This document shows, in pieces, positions 1 through 11,785 of a stretch of DNA of 64,000 nt. The DNA is from Apus apus (Eukaryota; Chordata; Aves; Apodiformes; Apodidae), in contig NC_067312.1 of assembly GCF_020740795.1 (NCBI RefSeq), forward strand, positions 8,822,748 through 8,886,747, given 5' to 3'. The position numbers and the translations under genes are program-made. The first letter of the stretch is position 1. Each line of letters opens with the position of its first letter. Under the pieces are notes generated by a model. That model saw nothing but the letters and a program-made list of their open reading frames with translations. It did no database searches and had not been told where the DNA came from.

Positions 1-574
1 AACACCACAGTTGGGTGCACAAGTTGGGTTCAACTATAATTGTACAGTCTTGGTTCAAATACTTCAGGAGATGAAATCTCTACCGAGATCTTCAGCAATT
101 TCTTTTCAGAGAAAGTGACCAACATAACAGGAGCCTGGCTGGATTCTTGCTTGTCTATTTGTGTTTAGCCTGCAGGCACTAGTCTGTCTTGTGCCTTTCT
201 CTTTTAGATTAAAGAGTCCTTTCATAGCAGGTGCATAGCACACAGCAAGCCACCACTTGAGCTTGTTGATGAGATGAACAAATTGCTCTCTTGGACGAAT
301 TTTCTTCAGCCAGATTTTTGTGGGCTTCTGTGTCCTCTCTGATTTCACATTGTTCCTGACAAAACACGCCGCTGAACTAGAGATGAGTTTGTTATCCGTC
401 TCCTTGTGACTTACATTGAGCTAAAAGTAGTCCTGTCCTTTCACCAGTTTCCTTCAAGGTGTCATGACATGGTCTGACTACCATACTGAGAATATGGGTC
501 CAGATGACAGACCTACCTTTAGAACCTTTCAATATTCCTCAGAGTCATTGCGTTCCAGGGGGACTTCCACATGC

Positions 575-1235
575 CCCTGCATGCTGGGGGTTGGAAAGCA
601 GCTTTGCAGAGATGGACCTGACAGTCCTGGGGGACATCAAGTTCACCATGAGCCAGCAATGTGTACTTGTCTCAAACAAGACCTACAGCCTTCCGAGCTG
701 CTTTAGGTAGATCACTTCCAGCAGGTGGAGGGAGATGATGTTTCTCCTCTACTCAGCACTGGTAAGACATCTGAAGAGCTCTGCCCAGTTCTGGGCTCTC
801 CAGTACAAACAATACAAGACGTATTGGAGCAAGTCCAGCAAAGGGCCACAAAGACAATTAATAAACTGGAGCATCTGATGTGAGAAAAGACTGAGAGCTG
901 GCCAACATTTTGAAGGAAAGGTTCAAGGTGTTCTTATAAATAGGTACAAATATCTGGTGGGGATGAGTAAAGAACACAGATCCAAACTCTTCACAGTAAA
1001 GGAAAACAGGTACAAATTGAAATACAGGAAATTCTATTTAAATACAAGAAAAGCTGTTGTTTGCTTTTTTTTTTTTTTTTTTTTTTTTACTTTGAGGGTG
1101 CTAAAATATTGCAACAAGTTGCCCAGAAAGTCTGTGAAGTCTCCATCCTTAAAAATATTGAAAACACAACTGGACATGGTCATGAGAAACCTGCTCTGAT
1201 TGACTCTGCTCTGAGTAGAAGGGGTTGAAGTTGGT
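575..1235 (+). mobile_element. CR1 LINE, 5'-truncated, diverged
   Basis: Follows the order of the CR1 ORF2 end and 3' UTR. A segment reading AAAGCAGCTTTGCAGAGATGG and continuing to the ATGAGCCAGCAATGTG motif comes first. Next come the TACTCAGCACTGGT region, the GTCCAGCAAAGGGCCAC motif, and at the 3' side TTGCCCAGAAAGTCTGTGAAG with the CTCCATCCTT motif. The reverse-transcriptase frame is broken by many changes, so the copy is dead. The T-run where the CR1 consensus has a short T stretch has expanded to 24 nt (1065-1088). The 3' end is degraded. Confidence 0.85.
1065..1088 (+). repeat. Poly-T tract (24 nt) inside a CR1
   Basis: Uninterrupted T run at the position of the short T stretch in the CR1 3' UTR; likely grown by slippage after insertion. 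Confidence 0.9.
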
Positions 1236-1412
1236 GATTTCCATAGATGTTTTCCGACTTCAGCTGTTCTCTGATTTTGCTGTTCACCACTCAATAGCTT
1301 CAGCCTGTCCACCTGGTTTCTACTCTGTCTCCCACTTTGAAGATGTGAAAATGTATACTTGGACTACTGATGGACCCAAAGTCCTTTCCACACATTCTCA
1401 AGCCATAGTGAG

Positions 1413-1624
1413 CACAGAATCACAGAATTGTAGGGGTTGGAAAGGACCTTTGAAGATCATCTAGTCCAATCCCCATGCTAAAGTAGGATCACCTACAGTA
1501 AATCACGCAGGAATAAGTCTAGAAGGGTTTTGAACGTCCCCAGAGAAGGAAACCCCACAATCTCTCTGCGCAGCCTGTTCCAGTGTTCCATCACCTTCAG
1601 AGTAAAGAAGAAAGAAGCACTCCG
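1413..1624 (-). mobile_element. CR1 LINE 3' end, antisense
   Basis: Reads on the + strand as AATCACAGAATTGTAGGGGT followed by GGAAAGGACC, ATCATCTAGTCCAAT and later CAGCCTGTTCCAGTGTTCC. This is the reverse complement of the CR1 3' tail. Only about 210 bp remain, as expected from 5' truncation. It faces the CR1 at 575-1235, 3' end to 3' end, about 180 bp apart. Confidence 0.9.
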
Positions 1625-2569
1625 CCAGACTTTAGGTTAGCTATACATTTTAGCCAGCAGGGCTGTGTTTATTTATTTCCAGACTAGTGATGGAAACATT
1701 AAATTGCATCTAAGCTGTGACTGCCTTCTCAGTAATGTCAGAGAAAAGTGCTCATTAAACAGATTTCCTGCTCATAATTTCTGTCCAAATCTGCCAGCTA
1801 CCCATTGCTTAATCTATTGAATATTAGCACATAAAAAAACTCATAGCTTTCCAATCCATATAGTCAGTATGACATTTTACTATCCATTAACACCAAGAGA
1901 AGTCTGGGAAATGACCACAAGAACAGAGACACAACCTCCCATGCCCTACATACTGTCTCAGCTTCTGGCAGGTAGAAGTTTAGAGATTCTTGTAGCAGTA
2001 GTAGCAACCAAATCACTGAGTCCTACGGCCAGCAGTGGACCTGAATTTGTCTACTTCTTTTTAACCTGTTTGCAGTTTGGTTGTTCACGGTTGCAATGAA
2101 TTCTTTAACAGGATTGTATGTCCTGAGGAAAACTGCTTTTCACCTTTAGTTTTAAACTTGAGTGATATTTTCACTGGATGTCCTTTCCTTGCAGTGGTAT
2201 GGGACACAGTGAGTCATCTTACCTTCTTCACGTAATCTCTAGCACTCAGGGTTTCATAGCCTTCCATTTAGGTCGCCTTGCTGAAGACTTGTCAATAACC
2301 TCATGGTAAGCTTGTTGCTAGGGAAGACACCCTCTCCTTCCAACTGTTTCCTCAGAACTGGTTAGACTTCTGAAGGCAGACAAGCAGGACTTTGTCCTTT
2401 GCAGGAAGGGCTGCCACCCTACCCCACTGCCTTTCCAGCTCCAGCTGGCCTGAAGCTACCTGTCTCTGGGTTACATCTAGTTAGGACCACACATTCATTT
2501 GGGATCACAAAAAGGAGCCTCTCTGTTTCACAAGTAAACAGGGGCTGGAGCTCCTAAAATCTTCTGCTC

Positions 2570-2574
<5 letters not shown>

Positions 2575-2601
<27 letters not shown>
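2575..2601 (+). repeat. Poly-A tract (27 nt)
   Basis: Uninterrupted A run. No retroposed coding sequence or target-site duplication is evident beside it. Confidence 0.9.
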
Positions 2602-2921
2602 GCATTCTCCTTCCCTCCTGCCCTTGCTAGGCAGGCAGCAAGCAGCTCACCGTGTGAGCAAGCAAGTGAAAAGGGAAGCAGAAGTTAAAGAGACTAAAGA
2701 AATAGGAGAAGAAAAACAGATGACCCCCCAGAGTCTGGGGCCAAACAGCAGGAACAGTGGGAGCCACTGGAAGCCAGCTCATCCATGCACACTGCCCTTG
2801 TTGCCTTCTAGTTCCCAGGAGGGGGCCTAATAAATTTTACAAAAGAGCAAACAGCTGAAAAGTGCTTGTATTTAAAAATATATTGAGAGAATTTGCATGT
2901 TGTTCCCTTTTGTGTGGGGAT

Positions 2922-3062
2922 GGCATTTATATACCCGGCGTTTCAGCAGTACCACATCTCAGAGCACTTTACATAGCAATTAATTACACACTGGTAGTGG
3001 AGTGACTGTCTACAGGCAACCTCATCAGCCATTATCCACTCAGCAACATCCAGCATACAGCT
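2922..3062 (-). repeat. Ancient MIR/L3-like SINE/LINE tail
   Basis: Contains GCATTTATATACCCGG followed by CTCAGAGCACTTTACATAG and AATTAATTACAC. This matches the pattern of ancient amniote repeats in which 'CTTTACA' is followed by an 'ATTAACT' run. Divergence is high and orientation is inferred from the MIR consensus. Confidence 0.4.
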
Positions 3063-5797
3063 GTGAACATTTGCATTAGCAGAAAGTCATCTCAGCTGCC
3101 ATTAGCAGGGTGCGGGAATGTCAGGGAGGATGCCAGGGGTCGGCTCGGCTCACCCCCTTCTCCTTCCCGAAAAGCCTTTAACAACTACTGTCACAGCTTT
3201 CACAGTCATTCTTGTGACCCTTCCCTCGTTTCACCCCAGCTTTGGACCAGGGAGATGTCATCAGCACACTGCAGTCCAGATCCTGCATCATAAAACCACC
3301 TTTTCTTATAGCACAGGAAACACTCTTTGGTCGGAGACTTCTGAGATAGCACATAAAAGTGCAAAAAACAAATCTGTGTGAGGGGTGGCTTTGTGGTATG
3401 AACTTTGCCCATGACCTGTGCGAGTTTCCATTTCATATCCCCATTGCAGCCCCTGTGTCCCAGGATTACTTCCAGCATGCCCCAGGTTTTTTCTCTAAAA
3501 CACCCTGGAATGACCAGCTTCTGACAACTTCTATGGTCTCAATGTTATTGTGAAGTACTTTAAAATGCCAGACTCTCTCCCGAGTCAATCTTTGTCTCTG
3601 CTTTGCCCACACCATGACAAAACCATATGTGTGACAGCCACCAGGAGATTACAGGAAGCCTGTTGGCAACAAGCAATGAGAAGAATCCCAGCAGTGCACT
3701 GACCTTCAGAGGGGACCTGAGGACCAGAGAGATATCAACAGTACTCACAGTGAACCTGGAGATATTCTTGCTGGAGCTATAACATAGGCTCCCAGGCTAC
3801 ATCCTTACCACCATGATGAGCAGTTGCAAAAATGTCCAAGGATATTAGAACTTTGTCTTGTGTATTCTAAGTTGTTAAAACACTACCTGGCATGTTTTTG
3901 GCACAATTTAACTAGCATTTTCCCAAATGAAGCCTAGACACAGCCTGGGAATTAGCACAGACTAGTGCCCATTCTCAGTAGGCAATTTGGATGCAACCCT
4001 CCTTTTTTGGAGGGTGAGAGAATTTAACAGTACAGATGCAGGATATCCTGTGCCAGCTGGCCTCTGCACAAGAGAGCAGACCCAGCTACAGTTAATTTAC
4101 AGGTATAGAGGCAGCCTCAGAGTCCTGGACAAGATCCAGCCGATGATTGCATTCTCCTACTTTCAATTCCACCAACCTGAAATGCAAAACAAAGCCACAA
4201 TGCTTCTAAGCTTTAATTGCTGCTGTGTGCCGTTGAACTGTTTCTGTCTTTTGATCCTAGATAAAGTGATGGAATTTCTGTAAGTTAAGGAATGAATGAA
4301 GTCTTTGGGGTTCCTTTGAAGGGCCACAGGAGATATGATTGCAGTACAAACCACCTGGGTCTCTTATCTTTCTATCTTATTTTTCGTTTCATGTGTACTA
4401 AAATATTCAAAACAATACTTCTTTTTGCAAAACTGACATGTCTTTCTTGCTGAGCCCATCAAGCCATCTCTGGTCACCAGAAGACCACAGAGAACCGACA
4501 ATCAGAATAATAATTGTCATTTGGCATATAACAAATTTCATCCAAAATGTACATACAAAAACTATCTACAATCCCATGTCATGGTAGCACCAATCAGCTA
4601 TTTTCAGGTTATGCTTTACAAGAACAGAAGGTGGATGGATGGGGAAAAGACATAATGGACTTGTGAGGATAAATATGGTCTTTGTACAGTGCTGCCTTTG
4701 CTGTGCAAACTCAGGTCTCCAGCTTTGGACTTCTCCCATAAAAAGCCCAATGAATGAGGGCGCTGGGAATGTGGAACTATTGCTTACATGCAGAACAGTT
4801 TTCTCCCTGCTCAAACCTCCCCTCTACCAGTTCACAGCCTGCACTTTTTGCTCAGGACTACAGAACTTGTGGCACTAAAGGTGAGCAAAATCAATGTTTC
4901 TGTGACAAGAGAGGAGGGAAATTCTTCCAAGTAGCTGGTTTACAGCAAAAGAACAAAGCCTTTGGAAACAGAATAAGGAAACCTCCCTGGGGTTTTCTTT
5001 CTCTTGTCCTTGCTTCCAGAGGTAATTTTCTGATTTCTAACCTCTCCTTGAGGTATGCACAGACACATTTTATCAGCTTTAGGGTGATTGGGTGCTTATC
5101 CCACTCTTTAGGACAAGCTGTATTCCATCATGCCCTTGCCTGTTATTAAGTCTGTCTGCCTTTAATTACTCACTGGTTTCCTATGTAACTTCCCAACTTC
5201 TTCCCTAAACATGGCCCAAACCCTAAATTCTTTCAAAACCGTGGCAACCCAAAGAAATTTCTCAATGCCATTTGAGGTTGCAGTGCTGTGTCACTGTTCA
5301 GGGACTTCATTGCAAGCAGTGAAACAAGTCAGGAAAATGAAAAGGATTTTCCCAAAGAGAGTGAAGACATGGGAACAGTACAGCCCCCAGCTACTAGTCT
5401 TCAAATCAGATGTCTGTGCAGACTTTCCCAGAGCAGCCAGCCACCAAACTCGGTTTCACAGCACACACCTCAGCTTGGGTTGTTCACTTCCCACAGGCTC
5501 CTGGAGCAATTTCTACAGCTGAAGCAACATATTTCACCTTAGCACTATAGGAGCTGATATTAAACACCTATTTTCCTGCCCAAGAATTCATAGGAGAACC
5601 GCTGTAGATAAGGGCAGCTGATCCTCTGACCTGTACCTGCTGGTGGTAGCCCTTTCCACAGTTGTCCTCCAGACAGAGGAGGAGAGATGAAGCTGCATTT
5701 TCTGTGATGCACAGCCATGTAGTGAGAAGCAGAGCTGAAAACCACCAGACAATTTCACAGATTCCACTAAAGACCATTTCAGACAAGTCACCAGGCT

Positions 5798-5947
5798 TGA
5801 TAATGCTGATTTACATAGTGGTAAAGCTTCCCCCCCCTGTGGGAATTGCTGGGTGTTGTTCTCTGGCCTGCATGATGCTGGAGGTCAGGATGTTGATCAG
5901 AACAGTCCCATCTGGCCTAAAAATCTATAAATTCAGATCTGGATGAA
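5798..5947 (+). mobile_element. Ancient CR1-type 3' end
   Basis: The motif series CTCTGGCCTGCATGATGC, GGAGGTCAGGATG, CAGTCCCATCTGGCC and AAAAATCTATAAATTCA follows the 3' end of old amniote CR1 families (known from turtles and crocodilians), which read 'GGTCCCTTCTGGCC...AATCTATGAATC'. The end is imperfect, so the copy is old. Confidence 0.5.
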
Positions 5948-6784
5948 ATTGGGCAATTTTGGATTTGGATAAGCATTCATGAATTTAAATGAATAAATAA
6001 TAATATAATAATAAATCATTCATCTCACTGTCTAGCGTGCAAGTCCCCTCGAAGACCTGCAGTTCAGATGCAGCCAAAGTTTGACTACCTCTGCAATTAG
6101 AGCCAATGAATTTCAAATGAGGTGGTGGAGGGGGGGGGGACAGAAGAGGGAAACCAAGAAAAATTAAATGTTTTGGTGGAACATTTACCCAAAGTGACTT
6201 CCCTCTCCCTGCAGGCCACACAAGGACCAGATGCTAACAAACTCATCTGGCTGCTTAGGGTACTGCCACCAGTGAAAGCTTACATATAGTCAAGACAAGC
6301 AAGATCCGTAAAACAGCTTGTTCCAGAGCTGCCAAACGAATAGAAAGCTTGATACCTTCTCAGCTAGCTTTACTGGGCTAGACTGAAGAGTCCCTGATTC
6401 AATCCCATGCAACAATATTGGGCAGCACTGGGTACACTTTGGTTAGTTACTGTTGAAAAGAGCTTTGGCCAGTGATTTATGCTGCTGCAGAAACTGTAAC
6501 AGAAATCTCTCCTCACCAGAGCAATGCCATACACTGATCAGATTCAGTCTCTTTTCCATGAGCCAGGGGCAAATTTATGGGCACTCACCACACTGTAGAA
6601 GAGAGGAAACAATAGGCTGGGTTGGGCTTACCCTGAGCAATCTCCACACCTGACCTCTCTCTACCAAGAGCTGCTTCCGCATACCTACTGGTGGGCCATC
6701 ACCAGACACTCTGCAGCCCAAATGCCTGGCACTGTTTTATTGTCCTTCTCCTCATTCCCCTCACTGTTAATCCCCTTGAACCAT

Positions 6785-7045
6785 CCCCAAACTAATTTTT
6801 TCCTGATTCTCCCTGGTGTGTTTCTGCCCTCCCCCTTGTGTTTTATTTTCTCTCTAAACCAGCTCTTGCAGCTTCCCCCAGTTTAGCCTCCTCCACTCAT
6901 TTCATTAACATGCTGTTTATTTCTGCTTGTAGATCATTAGCAACAATATTAAACAACTGGCAATTTGCCCAGGAGGTTGCTATCTCTGGGGTTGATGACT
7001 TGTCTTATTTTCCCTCCCTGAGAGAGCAGCAAAAGCAGCAGAGAT
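6785..7045. repeat. Copy 1 of a duplicated segment or old interspersed repeat
   Basis: Matches 8700-8960 over about 230 bp in the same orientation. Shared blocks include CATTTCATTAACATGCTGTT, an AAACCAGC block, GATTAGC or CATTAGC followed by AATATTAAA, and GGGGTTGATGAC, ending at GAGCAGCAGAGAT-like sequence. Blocks like 'CATTTCATTAACATG...ATATTAAACAAC' also occur in antisense old CR1/L3 elements, so it may be two copies of one repeat rather than a local duplication. Confidence 0.6.
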
Positions 7046-8699
7046 GGGTGGATGTGGAAAGGCCTGAGCCACCAGCAGACAAGACAGGTGGCTTGCTTGC
7101 CTTTACCAGTTAACCTCCAGCTCTGCTTTGTCCTTACACTCCTCACTCAAGTCCTCCTCTCATGGACATGCCTCTGATACCTTTACGTAGACCCTTCACT
7201 TGAAATGAGACCCTGACATATCTTGAGCCACTTAAAATCCCTTGGTTTGGAGTAAATCAGTCCATACCTAGGACATAATTTTCAAGCTATCTCTTTTGAG
7301 GCTCCTCATATCACAAATCCCTCCTGCTTTCCAACAAACTTATTGACTAATTTCTGCCCATCATCTAGCCTGCTCTGTCTCAAGGATTTAACTCCTCACA
7401 GGAAAAATCATCTTCACTAGTCAGACTCCTGAGGTTTTCATATCCTTCCCTCAGGCAAATTCCTCCAAGGAATTTTGCAGAGATGCAGGAAAAGTTTTAG
7501 TTCAACTCAGGAACTCAGGAAATTTCTTTTCTTATCCAGAGTGAGTACAAAATGAACACAAAGCATCTGTGGAGTAAGAATGAAACTAAACAAGGGTGAG
7601 GGAGCTTGGTGCCCTCTAACAGCTCTTGTGTTGTATAGAAAACAGAGATCCAGCCGCAAATTTTCCATTATCTTCCAATATCTTGCAAAAAATATCAACA
7701 GAAAACTCACTGAGAAACTCTAACTCAGATTGTTTTGACCTTCTCTGATCATGAGATTTCCAGGGCTGCCACACTGGCCCTTGGGCTGTTGGATATCTTC
7801 TCTTTGCATGCCTAGACTAAAAGTACCATCCACACAGGACTTGCAGGCACCTACTGTTGAAAGTTTTCAACTCTTGTTACAACCAAAATAATTTCCAATA
7901 CTAATTCTGAGCCATTTTGAGGGCATATTGTTTCTTCATTCTTTCTCTGTTCAAGATGAGGCTGTGCCCACCCATCACCACAAAAGTGTTAGGAAACTAC
8001 ATCTAGGTTCTATGATTCCTCACTCAACTCACAACCAGTTTACAGCAGCTTGTTTCTCCTTTAGCATTGCCATAAACCTTTTCTCCTCCCCTCTGTCCAC
8101 AAGGGTACTTATGGAAAACAACTGGATGCCCTCTTGGGCCCCACTTACCTAGGTCAGGCAAAGCAAACTCTTTAGATGCTCTCTGCTTTAGATACCACAA
8201 CTCTCCTAATAGCCATTGATTCAGCAGATCCTGCCCTTAAGAACTGACGTTGTGCATTCAGAAATGTCTCCTTTCCCAATTTTGTGCAGCTCTTTCTAAA
8301 TGTACCTGTTCCATTCAAGTAAATCTTCTCCTCATGTACTGCAATTTCAAACATGTTTGGTAGTGGTTTTCCCTCAAAAGCCTTCTATCAAAGGCCATTT
8401 CTGTGGGACACAGACCTTTTTTTGCAGTTTTTTTATCATTACTTACCTTTTTGCTTCTCCTGCACCTTGCCGCCAGCCTTTCCAACCCCTTTCTGGCCAA
8501 AGATATACACTAGGCCAGATGTGTGCTCCTGTGTCCACCACCCTATGGACACAGACTGCTGCTTCCGAAAATTCAGCAGTTTATAGCTGAGCCGTATGAC
8601 AGATAGAAGTTGAATTTCCTCTTCAAGTCCACCCCCAGGCACCTAAATATCCTAATGTGGCCTTTATCTCTGCTCTGCTGCACACTTGTACTCCTTCAA

Positions 8700-8960
8700 A
8701 TTATTCCCAAGCCAAATGTCAAGCTGTAATTCCCTGCTTGTCTTTTCAAAGTCCCCAGATGCTTTTTGGTTTATTTTTTCTGTCCAAACCAGCCACTCTA
8801 GCTCCTCCCAGTTTAGCTTCACCCACACATTTCATTAACATGCTGTTTACTTTCACTTCTAGCTGATTAGCGAATATTAAATGACTGGCAACCTGCCCAG
8901 AGAGGCCATTACCTTTGGGGTTGATGACCTGTTTTATGCTTCTTCTCTCAGAGGGGTGAG
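8700..8960. repeat. Copy 2 of the duplicated segment
   Basis: Same orientation as 6785-7045 and about 1.9 kb away. Small insertions and deletions separate the copies, and I judge identity at roughly 70-75% by eye, so the duplication or insertions are old. Confidence 0.6.
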
Positions 8961-10133
8961 AGCAGCAGAGATCAGCAGAGCTGGAAGCTCCTGAATAGCT
9001 GAGGGGGAAATCCAAATCTCTGTGTGTTCACATTTTAAGTGCACTGGTGGATCTGTGCTTTCAGCCCACCAACCATACAAAACCATTGTGTGCCCTGGGA
9101 TAGCCCCAGACAGTAGCCTTTTAACAGTAGGCAAGCAGACATGAAGAAGAGATATGTGGGATATAGCTACTAATTCTCAGTGATCTCTCTGTTCCCCAGA
9201 ATAGCAGGGAAGGTGGGCTGGCAATTAAACAAGAGCATACAGGATATCCTCTGGTGCTGGGACACGGTGCTCTTAGCACCTGTAAGAGGTGGGGAGCCAT
9301 GAGGCAGCCTGAGGCTTGTAAAAGCAGTAAAACTCCTGGCCAAACCACAAGGGTGGCAGGTTCCCACAGGCTGTGAGCAAGGAGTGTGTTTTAACTCTGA
9401 CTGAGTGGAAATTGTTTATTTTGATAAAGTACCAACAGGGCACTAGTTGGCTACCTGTGAACTGGGGAGTTGAGTGAAACCCCTTCATAGAGCCTCTCAG
9501 CCTTCTCAAGCTCAAATTTCATCAGGACCAAGAGCTATCACTTATGTACTGTGGAGAGGATGATTTGCCCAGCACCATGGTTGGTCCTAGGACAAACACA
9601 GGAGTTGATGTCTTGATCCCTTCCAAGCTTCAACCTGGGATCTCTGCTTCTAGGACATATCTCCTCCAGAGGGAAAGACAATTTTCTCTGCAGGAGCTCA
9701 CCTTGCCAAAGCATTGCTCAGCACAGAAAACCCTCCAGGAGGAAACTTACATCTGGGAAGCCTGTTTTCTCACGGTCACCTCATTTGATTCAGCAGTTTT
9801 TGGAGCCACTCAGCTTACAAGATTAATCTGGATTGTCACCAGAATCTCAGAGCAATGATTTTGATCAACAGCTCTTGAGTACATCAGTGGCTCCAAGCCC
9901 GAGTCCTTCACCACATAAGGAGTCACATTTCCACTGATCAGGCTGCTTCAGTGCAAGAAAGACTCTGGTTACCCTTTCAGAAGAGCACCCTCTTTGGGGA
10001 CTTTTAGAAATACAGATCTTACCTGCCTTTTACACTCCTTTAAAGAACAAGATGCAAAGCAATCTCTTCCCCAGTGAATAAAATCATTGAATTGAGAAAG
10101 GAAATGTACCAGGTGGTTTCCACTCTTCCACAC

Positions 10134-10136
<3 letters not shown>

Positions 10137-10166
<30 letters not shown>
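10137..10166 (+). repeat. Poly-A tract (30 nt)
   Basis: Uninterrupted A run. Flanks show no recognised SINE or processed pseudogene. Confidence 0.9.
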
Positions 10167-10169
<3 letters not shown>

Positions 10170-11419
10170 TTTGAGCTGTTCTTCAAAGGCTGTCTGATTT
10201 GCTTTGAATAATATAAAATGACGATGGGGGGAAAAAAGAGAATATTAAACTCAAGGCTGTAAAAGCTCTGCACTCAGCCTTAGCCACTGAAAAAGATCCA
10301 CATACACTTTTCATAAAATAATCACAATGATCCCTTCTTTTCTCCATCTCAGCTGGAGGATCAGCAGCAATGCAGATATGGGTCCCAACACAGCACAAAT
10401 AACAAAAGCCAGGGTGCTTCTTCCCAGGAAGTGTTTCCTCTCCTGATTACATCCTAGTGCCTCACACCTTGCCGTGGATTGATCCACCAGCCTCACAGAT
10501 GTGGATCCTTCCTGGTGCACAGCTCCCAGAGATGGGAGGCCAGATGCAGAGAAGAGGGAAAGGAGAGACACACAGAAAAAAAGGGGAAAATAAGTGAAAA
10601 AGTATTTTCTTCTGGGCTCCCCTGAGAAAATTAGTGTGAAGCAGGAAGGAGCTGATTGCTGTCAAGGCCTGGCAGAGCCCAGATAGCTGGCTGCAGTCCC
10701 CAGGCACAAATGTGATAATAGCCAACAAGCTAAAATCATTAACAGTAACGATTACCGCTGAAAAGAGCCCAACACCTAGGAGGAAAAACCAGTTACAAGA
10801 GAGGAAGAAAAAAATAAAAATTAAAAGGGAAGGGAACAATTGTAACTCCCTCTTAGCACTTCTGCACTCTGTTTTCCATAACCCTCTGATCCCAACAAAC
10901 ACTGTCTCACCCAGTTATGGCTCAGACAGGCTTTCTCCAGCCTGTGAATATTTCTTGTCCCTTTATTTTCTGGTGGAAGAGCAGAGGGAGTAAGGGTGAG
11001 GGAGATTATGAAAATAGGCATCACCATGATCTGGCTCTTAAGGATACTAACCAACTAAAAAGGGATCTTCTAGTTCTTGGCTGGATGAACCCAGCCCATG
11101 GAATAAACAGTTGTGTTGTCCCCAAGCTCCATGAGTGTGACACAGAAGAAAGGTAAAAAGATCCAACAGATCTCCAGGATTGCTTTGGCAGCATTGTAGG
11201 TCTGCCTATCTGGAGAGGAGGTGAGCTCAAAACTCCATGTATCTCCTGCTATGAAGACAGAGCTCCACCAGACAGAGAACACTAGGTGCCATTTATATCA
11301 GTATTCAGGGATCCAAGCTAGGACAGGCAATCTGGATAGGTGCACAACCAAGGAGGCAAAACGGTGGTTGAATGGCTGAGCTTAGTGTGTCAGCAAAAGG
11401 GTCACGGTCTACATAAAAG

Positions 11420-11785
11420 TCAGTGAAAAAAAGAGTACTGCAGTGGTCTCTTATGGGACCTGATTCACTTCTTCAGCAATGATTTGGAGGAGTCAACAGA
11501 CTTAGGAGATGATGTCAGACTAGGGTTACCAGTCTTAGCTAATCTGACACAAGAGGGGTACAGGCTTGATATCAGAAAAAATTTCTTCCTCATGAGGATA
11601 GTGAAGCACTAGAGAAGGCTGCTCAGACAGCCCACCCATCCCAGAGGTTTACAAGACAAACAGATAGAGTCCCAAGCAACCTGGTCCAGACTCATAGCTG
11701 ATCCTACTTCTAGCAGAAGGTTGGACTGGACACCTCCTGAGGTCCCTCCCAGTTTGAATTATCCTGTGATCTGGAACAGATGCTG
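11420..11785 (+). mobile_element. CR1 LINE with internal deletions
   Basis: Starts with a piece of the late ORF2 region (TTCTTCAGCAATGATTTGGA), jumps to the 3' UTR (GATATCAGAAAAAATTTCTTC), and ends with the typical GGTTGGACTGGACACCTCC, GAGGTCCCTCCCAG, TCCTGTGAT series. Parts of the consensus between these are missing. Inactive. Confidence 0.85.

Noticed and set aside
1034..1312. Frames with poly-Lys or poly-Phe runs
   Set aside because: Produced by the poly-T tract inside a CR1, not by a gene.
4754..5149. 131-codon + strand frame
   Set aside because: No domain, no splice sites and ordinary non-coding composition; considered chance.
10462..10902. 146-codon - strand frame, hydrophobic
   Set aside because: Hydrophobicity follows from a T-rich strand (Phe/Leu/Ile runs over pyrimidine tracts); no start context, exon borders or family resemblance.
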